Source of the DNA: an uncultured Duganella sp.
GTDB lineage: Bacteria; Pseudomonadota; Gammaproteobacteria; Burkholderiales; Burkholderiaceae
Direction: 5' to 3'
Assembly: GCA_946482335.1 (NCBI GenBank)
Contig: CAMLRG010000159.1
Span: forward strand, 1-12,147
DNA length: 12,147 nucleotides
Both the position numbers and the translations under genes were made by a program. Under the pieces are notes generated by a model. The model did not search any database and was not told the DNA's origin. It saw only the letters and a program-made list of their open reading frames with translations. Of this stretch, positions 7,326 through 12,147 are shown in pieces (the first letter of the stretch is position 1; each line of letters opens with the position of its first letter).

Positions 7326-7484
7326 ATGAGAACTCTTATCGCTTTGGCTATCCTTGCATCGACCCTCGCTGGTTGTGCTGTCTACACACCGTCCGGTTCT
7401 GTCGTCATTGATCCTGCAGTACGCCAGGATTCCGGCAACGGAAAGTTCTGCCCACCTGGCCAGGCCAAGAAGGGCAATTGCTAA
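7326..7484 (+). CDS. Small lipoprotein of unknown function, 52 residues
   Basis: ATG at 7326 with AAGG (7313-7316) upstream as ribosome-binding site. The N-terminus is a lipoprotein signal: MRTLIALAILASTLAGC, with a short positive start, a hydrophobic core and lipobox LAGC with Cys17 as the lipidation site. The mature part is only 36 residues and ends in FCPPGQAKKGNC. Besides the lipidated Cys17 it has two cysteines (42 and 52), 10 apart, that could form a disulfide in the periplasm. The CPPGQAKKG tail resembles, from memory, tails of small secreted proteobacterial hypothetical proteins; no function is known to me. No retention Asp follows the Cys (Ala18), so outer-membrane placement is expected. 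Base composition appears somewhat less GC-rich than the neighbours. It stands alone between ruvA and the MFS gene. Confidence 0.75.
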   Translation: MRTLIALAILASTLAGCAVYTPSGSVVIDPAVRQDSGNGKFCPPGQAKKGNC

Positions 7485-7676
7485 CGGCCTGCATCGGGTG
7501 CGCCTGACCGGCCCAGACACGGTCTTGTTGGGCGCTATCCTGCCCGCCCGGTCCCCGATACCGAACCCTCATCCCTCTCCCTCGTCCAGGAGCGCCATCT
7601 CGTAAAGCGCGAGCGGCAGTTGATACAATCTCGAAAATTTTCGACTGCAGTTCAACCAACCTCTGGGATTCCTTGA
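7485..7676 (+). other. Intergenic region upstream of the MFS gene
   Basis: I see no protein gene here. It holds a pyrimidine-rich tract (about 7565-7586), an extended -10 and a 14-bp palindrome near the 3' end (listed separately). A decayed, non-matching resemblance to the palindromic repeat lies near 7498-7520. Confidence 0.4.
7621..7644 (+). promoter_or_regulatory. Extended -10 promoter with operator-like palindrome before the MFS gene
   Basis: TGATACAAT (7621-7629) is an extended -10 (TG-N-TACAAT). It is followed at once by the perfect 14-bp palindrome TCGAAAATTTTCGA (7631-7644). The expected start point, near 7636, falls inside the palindrome, the position of a repressor operator. No -35 is recognisable, which an extended -10 can tolerate. 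The regulator is not in the window; no transcription-factor gene other than fis is seen. Confidence 0.4.
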
Positions 7677-8975
7677 ATGACCGCTGTTCCGCAGGCGCTG
7701 GCCAGGCCCAATCCCGACACTCCCCCCCGGATCCGGCGCAAACAGGTGCTGGCACTTGTCATGCTGGTGGTCTGTGGCGTGATCAATTACCTGGACCGGG
7801 CAACCCTGGCGGTCGCCAACGAGTACATCCGCGCCGACCTCGGCCTGTCGCTCGGCCAGATGGGGGTGCTGTTGTCGGCGTTCTCGTGGAGCTATGCATT
7901 GTGCCAGTTGCCAGTGGGCGCGCTGGTGGACAAGATCGGGCCGCGCTGGCTGCTCGGCGCGGGGCTGGTGGTGTGGTCGCTGGCCCAGGCGGCCGGCGGG
8001 CTGGCGTCGACCTTCGGCTATTTCGTCATGGTGCGCATTGTGCTCGGCATCGGCGAGGCGCCGCAATTCCCTTCGGCGGCGCGGGTGGTGAGCAACTGGT
8101 TCCCGCTGCGCTCGCGCGGCACGCCGACCGGCATCTATAACTCGGCTTCGCCTTTGGGCGTGGCGCTGGCGCCGCTGCTGTTACCGCCGCTGATTGCGGC
8201 GACCAGCTGGCACTGGGCCTTCTTCGTGACCGGCGGACTGGGGCTGGTAGCGGCCGTCGTCTGGGTGGCGCTGTACCGCGATCCGGTGCGCGGCGAATTG
8301 ACGGCGCAGGAGCGCGCTTACCTGGAGGCGGGCGAGTCCCCCGAGGCGGTGCCGAAGACCAGCTTCGCGGCCTGGCGCGCACTGTTCCGCCACCGCGTCA
8401 CCTGGGGCATGATGCTGGGCTTCTTCGGCTCGGTCTACCTCAACTGGGTGTACCTGACCTGGCTGCCGGGCTACCTGCGCACCGAGCGCCATATGGACCT
8501 GGCCTCGGCAGGCCTGGCCTCGGCGGTGCCTTTCCTGTGCGGCTTTGCCGGCGCCCTCATTGCAGGGTGGGCATCGGACCGCATCGTCCGCTTCGCCGCA
8601 TCGCCGATTGCCGGGCGCCGCAACGCGGTGGTGGCGGCCACGCTGGGCATGGTGCTGTTCACGATTCCCGCTGCGCTGGTGGAGAGCAATGTCGTGGCCG
8701 TGGCGTGCATCTCGATCGTCATTTTCCTTGCCAACGCGTCGTCGGCCTGCGCCTGGTCGCTCGCCACCGTGGCAGCGCCGCGCAGCCGCATCGCATCGCT
8801 CGGCGCGATCCAGAATTTCGGCGGCTTCCTGGGCGGCGCGCTGGCGCCCGTCCTCACCGGCTACATCGCGCAGGCCTGGTCTTTCGTGCCCGCATTGCTG
8901 ACCGGGGCCGCGATCGCCTTCGCCGGCGCCATGTCCTACCTGTTCCTGGTTGCCAGGCCGATCCCGGAGGAGTAA
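7677..8975 (+). CDS. MFS transporter, anion:cation symporter type
   Basis: Inner-membrane secondary transporter of 432 residues with about 12 predicted membrane segments. The INYLDRATLAVA block (36-47) at the end of helix 1, the helix 2-3 loop motif GALVDKIGPR (81-90) and GIGEAPQFPSAARVVSNWF (124-142) are typical of the ACS family (TC 2.A.1.14: hexuronate, glucarate, galactonate and similar organic anions). A hydrophilic loop at about 203-228 separates the two six-helix halves. The substrate cannot be assigned; a carboxylated sugar or aromatic acid is likely by family. The ATG at 7677 has only a modest GGGA upstream. The DHFR-like gene starts 2 bp after the stop, so the two are probably one operon under the palindrome-bearing promoter. 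Confidence 0.93.
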   Translation: MTAVPQALARPNPDTPPRIRRKQVLALVMLVVCGVINYLDRATLAVANEYIRADLGLSLGQMGVLLSAFSWSYALCQLPVGALVDKIGPRWLLGAGLVVWSLAQAAGGLASTFGYFVMVRIVLGIGEAPQFPSAARVVSNWFPLRSRGTPTGIYNSASPLGVALAPLLLPPLIAATSWHWAFFVTGGLGLVAAVVWVALYRDPVRGELTAQERAYLEAGESPEAVPKTSFAAWRALFRHRVTWGMMLGFFGSVYLNWVYLTWLPGYLRTERHMDLASAGLASAVPFLCGFAGALIAGWASDRIVRFAASPIAGRRNAVVAATLGMVLFTIPAALVESNVVAVACISIVIFLANASSACAWSLATVAAPRSRIASLGAIQNFGGFLGGALAPVLTGYIAQAWSFVPALLTGAAIAFAGAMSYLFLVARPIPEE

Positions 8976-8977
8976 CG

Positions 8978-9532
8978 ATGAAGACGCAGTTCTTTACGGC
9001 GGCAAGCCTCGATGGTTTTCTCGCGACGGAGGATGACTCGCTCGATTGGCTGTTTCCGCTGGGCGACATCAATGACAGCAGCTACCCGGATTTCATCGCC
9101 CAGGTGGGGGCGATCGCGATGGGGTCCTCTACCTACGAATGGATGCTGCGCAACGCGGACACGGTTGCCGCCGAAACCGGCGCGGCCTGGCCTTATACGC
9201 AACCGGCCTGGGTGTTCTCTTCCCGCACCTTGCCGGCAATTCCCGGTGCGGACCTGCGGTTCGTGACAGGTGATGTGGCGCCGGTGCATGCGGCGATGCG
9301 CGCGGCGGCCGGCGAGCGGAACATCTGGATCGTCGGCGGCGGCGACTTGGCCGGACAATTCCACGATGCAGGGCTGCTCGACGAAATCATCATCCAGCTC
9401 GGTTCGGTGACGCTGGGCCAGGGCAAACCGCTATTTCCGCGCCGTCTCACGCATCCACCGCTGTCGCTGCAATCCGTGCGCCAGATCGGCAGCGGCATGG
9501 CCGAGTTGCGCTACCTTGTGCCGGGGCGGTGA
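8978..9532 (+). CDS. Dihydrofolate reductase / RibD C-terminal family protein
   Basis: Predicted NAD(P)H-dependent reductase of the RibD-C/DHFR-like fold (YyaP/YwjB type), 184 residues, cytoplasmic; the substrate is unknown and it is not a housekeeping FolA. Visible blocks: the N-terminal strand and AASLDGFLA (8-16), the cofactor-contacting AMGSSTYEWM (47-56), WVFSSRTLP (78-86), and the nucleotide-binding IWIVGGGDLAGQFHDAGLLDE (116-136), followed by GQGKPLFP (147-154). CGGAGGAG (8965-8972) is a strong ribosome-binding site inside the end of the MFS gene. It is coupled to the MFS transporter and converges on the dehydrogenase gene with only 22 bp between stops. Confidence 0.92.
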   Translation: MKTQFFTAASLDGFLATEDDSLDWLFPLGDINDSSYPDFIAQVGAIAMGSSTYEWMLRNADTVAAETGAAWPYTQPAWVFSSRTLPAIPGADLRFVTGDVAPVHAAMRAAAGERNIWIVGGGDLAGQFHDAGLLDEIIIQLGSVTLGQGKPLFPRRLTHPPLSLQSVRQIGSGMAELRYLVPGR

Positions 9533-9554
9533 GGCAGGCGGCTGCGTAGCTGCA

Positions 9555-10718
9555 CTAAGCGGGCCGCAGGATCACCTTGCGGCATTCCTCTTCCTTCTTG
9601 TCGAAAATGCGGTAGCCCTCGGCGGCCTGTTCCAGCGGCAGCCGGTGGGTGATGATGGCGCCCGGGTCCAGCCGGCCCTGGCCGATGAATTCGAGCAGCT
9701 CGGGCATGAAGCGCTGCACGTGGGTCTGCCCCATCTTGAAGCTGATGCCTTTGTCGAAGGCATCGCCGAACAGGAAGCCGTGGATAAAGCCCGCGTACAC
9801 GCCCGGCACGCTGACCGTGCCGCCGCGCCGCACGGCCGCGATGCACTGGCGCAGCGCGGCGCCGCTGCTGCCTTCCAGCTTGATCGCCGTCAGCGCGGTC
9901 TCCAGCGCGCTGCCCTTGGCTTCGAAGCCGACGGCATCGATGGCCGCGTCGACTCCGCGTGCGGAAGTGTTGTCGATGATGTACTCGGCGGCGTCGACAT
10001 GGTCGAAGTTGACGGGAATGACGCCGTAAGCCTGCCGGGCAAAGTCGAGCCGGTAGCCGTTATGGTCGACCATGAAGATGGTTTCCACGCCCACCATGCG
10101 CGCACACGCCGCCGCCATCAGGCCGACCGGGCCGGCGCCATAAATGGCGAGGCTGTCGCCTTGCCCGACGCCGGCGTTCACCACGGCCTGGTAGCCGGTG
10201 GGCAGGATATCGCTCAGGAACAGCACTTGCTCATCCTCGAGCGCGTCGGGAATGCGCAGCGGGCCGACGTTGGCCTTTGGCACGCGCACGAATTCGGCCT
10301 GGCCGCCCGGCATGCCGCCGTAGAGGTGGGTGTAGCCGAACATGGCCGCGCCGGAGCGCAAGCCCTTCTTGTTCATGATGGCGCCACGGTCGGGATTCGT
10401 GGTTTCGCACGCCGAAAACAACTGGCGCTGGCAGAAAAAGCAGCTGCCGCAGGCGATGACGAAGGGGACGACGACGCGGTCGCCCCTGGCCAGTCGCGTG
10501 ACGCCCGGCCCGGTTTCCTCGACGATGCCCATGAATTCGTGGCCGAGGATATCGCCTTGCTGCATGGCGGGCACCTTGCCGCGGTAGAGGTGCAGGTCGG
10601 AGCCGCAAATGGCGGTGGCGGTGATGCGCAGGATGAGGTCGTCGGCTTCCTGCAGGATGGGGTCGGGTACGGTGTCCACCTGGACATCATGTGCCGAGCG
10701 GTAGGTGAGTGCGCGCAT
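9555..10718 (-). CDS. Zinc-dependent alcohol dehydrogenase, formaldehyde-dehydrogenase-like
   Basis: Medium-chain dehydrogenase/reductase of 387 residues. Catalytic-zinc residues: Cys38 in CGSDLH, His60-Glu61 in GHEFMG, and Asp170 in [11 protein letters not shown]. This Asp-type fourth ligand and the SDILPTGY motif are typical of the glutathione-independent formaldehyde dehydrogenase/dismutase branch. Structural zinc: Cys90, Cys93, Cys96 and Cys104. The Rossmann motif is GAGPVG (194-199), with Asp218 in VDHN suggesting NAD preference. The exact substrate is not assured; members act on formaldehyde, other aldehydes or alcohols. GGGAGG lies just upstream of the ATG, a strong ribosome-binding site. 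It is transcribed alone on the minus strand, divergent from the DM13 gene. Confidence 0.94.
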   Translation of the reverse strand: MRALTYRSAHDVQVDTVPDPILQEADDLILRITATAICGSDLHLYRGKVPAMQQGDILGHEFMGIVEETGPGVTRLARGDRVVVPFVIACGSCFFCQRQLFSACETTNPDRGAIMNKKGLRSGAAMFGYTHLYGGMPGGQAEFVRVPKANVGPLRIPDALEDEQVLFLSDILPTGYQAVVNAGVGQGDSLAIYGAGPVGLMAAACARMVGVETIFMVDHNGYRLDFARQAYGVIPVNFDHVDAAEYIIDNTSARGVDAAIDAVGFEAKGSALETALTAIKLEGSSGAALRQCIAAVRRGGTVSVPGVYAGFIHGFLFGDAFDKGISFKMGQTHVQRFMPELLEFIGQGRLDPGAIITHRLPLEQAAEGYRIFDKKEEECRKVILRPA

Positions 10719-10745
10719 GGGAACCTCCCTGTGGTCTAAGGCGCC

Positions 10746-10774
10746 AGTATCGCCACCGCAGCCGTCCGCCCCAA
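10746..10774 (-). promoter_or_regulatory. Candidate promoter of the dehydrogenase gene
   Basis: On the minus strand TTGGGG (10769-10774) and GATACT (10746-10751) are separated by 17 bp. The -10 matches the consensus at four of six positions and the -35 at three. A start near 10739 gives a leader of about 20 nt containing the GGGAGG site. A 14-bp GC palindrome (10776-10789) adjoins the -35. Confidence 0.4.
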
Positions 10775-10831
10775 GCGGCGCGCGCGCCGTCGTCGTGTGG
10801 GCCGCTGTCCTACAAGGCCCTGCCGGGCTTG

Positions 10832-10840
10832 TGCTATTGT
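10832..10840 (+). promoter_or_regulatory. Candidate extended -10 for the DM13 operon
   Basis: TGCTATTGT is an extended -10 (TG-N-TATTGT, four of six in the hexamer). No -35 is visible. A start near 10847 would put AAAGGTGGG (10858-10866) and the small ORF at 10875 at the head of the message, consistent with one transcript through DM13. Confidence 0.3.
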
Positions 10841-10874
10841 GGCGTGATCAGGCTTGGGAAAGGTGGGCAGTCAC

Positions 10875-11045
10875 ATGCGCAAAGTCGCTTGCATTCAACT
10901 GTTTTCCGCGGCTTCCGGGACGGAGGCACCGCCGGCGCAGTTCGGCCGGTCGGCGGACGTCGCCGGCTCCGGCCGGGAAGGGCCGGACGGCGAGGGCTGG
11001 AAAACCGAGCCGGCAAAGCCCTGCCGCAGGCCGGCGCCCAAATGA
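10875..11045 (+). CDS. Possible small upstream ORF coupled to the DM13 gene, 56 residues
   Basis: The ATG at 10875 has AAAGGTGGG (10858-10866) at good spacing. The frame runs to TGA at 11043-11045, overlapping the DM13 ATG (ATGA). The product begins MRKVACIQLFSAASG and continues as a Gly/Pro/Arg-rich, probably disordered chain with no signal peptide, membrane segment or family I recognise. Third codon positions are GC-rich, but so is the whole region, so this is weak support. The DM13 gene lacks its own Shine-Dalgarno, so the ORF could serve as a translational coupler. It may equally be a chance ORF. Confidence 0.3.
   Translation: MRKVACIQLFSAASGTEAPPAQFGRSADVAGSGREGPDGEGWKTEPAKPCRRPAPK
10961..11035 (+). 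other. Strong GC hairpins before the DM13 start
   Basis: TCCGGCC (10968-10974) and GGCCGGA (10981-10987) form a perfect 7-bp stem with loop GGGAAG. CGCCG (10961-10965) and CGGCG (10988-10992) extend it past a 2-nt bulge. A second pair, GCCGGC at 11009-11014 and 11030-11035, folds just before the DM13 ATG. No T tract follows, so they are not intrinsic terminators; they could limit ribosome access to DM13 unless upstream translation opens them. Confidence 0.4.
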
Positions 11046-11512
11046 AAACGAAACTGCTGCTTGCGGCGACCCACTTGCTGGCGCTGGCGGCTGGCTTTGC
11101 GCTCGGCGTCTACCTGCTGCCGATCCTGACCGCGCCGGCGGCGCCCACGATGCAGGCGGTGCGGGCGGAGGCGGCGCAGGCGCAGTACAGCGGCACGTTC
11201 CGGCGCGACCTGAAGGACAGCGACGCCTTGCATTGGGGCGAAGGCAAAGTCTCGGTGACGACGCGCGCGATTGCACTGGAAGGGGAGCTGGCGCCGGGGC
11301 CGGACTACAAACTTTACCTCTCGCCCGCTTTTGTCGAAACGGAGGCGGACTTCCGGCGGCTGAAGCCGCGCATGGTGCGCGTCGGCGACGTGAAGACGTT
11401 CAAGAACTTCCTGGTGGCGCTGCCGCCGGGTGTCGACCCGGCGAAGTACACCACTGTGGTAGTCTGGTGCGAGGCTTTCAGCCAGTTCATCAGCGCAGCA
11501 CAATATCGTTAG
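11042..11512 (+). CDS. Membrane-anchored DM13-domain protein
   Basis: 156 residues. An N-terminal hydrophobic segment (about 5-29, KLLLAATHLLALAAGFALGVYLLPI) acts as an uncleaved anchor or signal, placing the rest in the periplasm. A DM13 domain follows (about 48-156): YSGTF, HWGEGKVSV, GPDYKLYLSP (86-95) and the hallmark VVWCEAFSQFISAAQY (140-155) with Cys143. DM13 domains have been proposed to act in redox or electron transfer through this near-invariant cysteine; the role here is unknown. The start is set at ATG 11042, where the signal segment begins. No Shine-Dalgarno precedes it, and the ATG overlaps the TGA of the possible upstream ORF. It is divergent from the dehydrogenase and 101 bp before ruvB. 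Confidence 0.88.
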   Translation: MKTKLLLAATHLLALAAGFALGVYLLPILTAPAAPTMQAVRAEAAQAQYSGTFRRDLKDSDALHWGEGKVSVTTRAIALEGELAPGPDYKLYLSPAFVETEADFRRLKPRMVRVGDVKTFKNFLVALPPGVDPAKYTTVVVWCEAFSQFISAAQYR

Positions 11513-11579
11513 GGATCCAGTGGGCACTTCCAGCACGGTTACTTCCCACATGAAGTGAGCCTGCATTGGCCAGCCTTGA

Positions 11580-11585
11580 TAGAAT
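11580..11585 (+). promoter_or_regulatory. Candidate ruvB -10 box
   Basis: TAGAAT (five of six to TATAAT) lies 28 bp before the ruvB ATG with no convincing -35. Since ruvB is separated from ruvA it needs its own promoter or read-through from DM13. I see no LexA-type box here. Confidence 0.3.
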
Positions 11586-11613
11586 CATGCCCTGAACCCC
11601 CATTCGAGCTGGC

Positions 11614-12147
11614 ATGAGTATTCAAACCGACAACTTCACCGAACAGCGCATCATCGATGCGGCGCCATCCTCGCCCAACGAGGAGGCGATCGAGCGCGCC
11701 CTGCGGCCCAAGCATCTCGATGAGTATGTCGGCCAGTAGAAGATCCGCGGCCAGCTGGAAATCTTCATCCACGCCGCACGCAAGCGCAAGGAAGCGCTCG
11801 ACCACACGTTGCTGTTCGGCCCGCCCGGCCTGGGCAAGACCACGCTGGCCAACATCATCGCGCGCGAAATGGGCGTCAACCTGCGCCAGACGTCCGGCCC
11901 GGTGCTGGAGCGCCCGGGCGACCTGGCGGCGATCCTGACCAACCTGGAAGCGAACGACGTCCTGTTCATCGATGAAATCCACCGCCTGTCGCCGGTGGTG
12001 GAGGAAATCCTCTACCCGGCGCTGGAGGACTACCAGATCGACATCATGATCGGCGAGGGACCGGCGGCGCGCAGCGTGAAGCTGGACCTGCAGCCCTTCA
12101 CCCTGGTCGGCGCCACCACCCGCGCCGGCATGCTGACCAACCCGCTG
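11614..12147 (+). pseudogene. ruvB: RuvB motor ATPase, with in-frame amber at codon 42; 3' end outside window
   Basis: Hexameric AAA+ helicase that drives branch migration with RuvA. The frame from ATG 11614 reads [18 protein letters not shown] and matches RuvB throughout, but codon 42 (11737-11739) is TAG, in [17 protein letters not shown]. coli has Pro at the aligned position and I recall Glu in close relatives; GAG to TAG is one base change. The rest is intact to the window end (178 codons): Walker [10 protein letters not shown] (69-77), Walker B FIDEIHR with Asp120-Glu121, and sensor-1 GATTR (166-170). A restart at TTG 11809 would leave Walker A but lose the N-terminal segment. It is either a true nonsense mutation, a sequencing error or a suppressed codon. 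Identity is certain; functional status is not. Confidence 0.9.

Noticed and set aside
7498..7520. Sequence resembling a decayed copy of the palindromic repeat (GGTG, CCTGACC, CAGACAC)
   Set aside because: The arms do not pair well and neither the AAACCGG nor the GCGGC flank is present at the expected spacing.
7354..7605. 83-codon plus-strand ORF in the ruvA-MFS gap
   Set aside because: It overlaps the better-supported lipoprotein gene in another frame and shows no ribosome-binding site or recognisable domain.
9516..10739. 407-codon open frame on the plus strand opposite the dehydrogenase
   Set aside because: His/Ala/Gly/Val-rich shadow of a well-conserved minus-strand gene in GC-rich DNA.
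10776..10789. Perfect 14-bp palindrome CGGCGCGCGCGCCG upstream of the dehydrogenase
   Set aside because: Low-complexity alternating GC in a GC-rich genome; chance is likely, so it is not claimed as an operator.
11525..11557. Inverted repeat CACTTC / GAAGTG between DM13 and ruvB
   Set aside because: Only 6 bp with a long loop and no T tract; too weak to call a terminator or operator.

Overview
The window reads as chromosomal DNA from a high-GC betaproteobacterium, most likely of the Oxalobacteraceae (Massilia, Duganella or Janthinobacterium type). This rests on three things: protein sequences of betaproteobacterial type, including a short 77-residue Fis; the housekeeping order tyrS, dtd, histidine phosphatase, dusB, fis, purH, ruvC, ruvA, ruvB, which I recall from this class; and a palindromic GGTGTCTGACCC repeat that I associate, from memory only, with such genomes. 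Taxonomy is inference.

Layout. Bases 1-1624 hold the 3' part of tyrS overlapping dtd, a tyrosyl-tRNA synthetase with the deacylase that removes D-tyrosine from tRNA. Bases 1624-1726 are a dyad-symmetric 103-bp doublet of a palindromic repeat. Bases 1752-3004 carry a PEBP-family (YbhB/YbcL) gene overlapping a histidine-phosphatase gene. Bases 3037-4371 carry dusB (tRNA dihydrouridine synthase) and fis (nucleoid protein). purH (4462-6036) completes IMP synthesis. A third, single copy of the repeat lies at 6057-6107, just before ruvC and ruvA (Holliday-junction resolvase and the branch-migration DNA-binding subunit).

From 7261 to about 11600 a non-housekeeping block separates ruvA from ruvB. 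It holds a 52-residue lipoprotein, an MFS transporter of the anion:cation symporter type followed closely by a DHFR/RibD-like reductase, a convergent zinc alcohol/formaldehyde dehydrogenase-like gene, and, divergent from that, a possible small ORF that overlaps the start of a membrane-anchored DM13-domain protein. The window ends inside ruvB.

The most notable points are an in-frame amber codon at codon 42 of ruvB, upstream of Walker A, in an otherwise intact reading frame, and the repeat family, whose three copies share fixed spacing and compensatory base changes, with two of them forming a REPIN-like inverted pair that starts on the dtd stop codon. I see no CRISPR array, phage, transposase, tRNA, rRNA or defence system. 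No clearly new multi-gene system is evident; the new-looking elements are small: the repeat, the lipoprotein, the upstream ORF and an operator-like palindrome.
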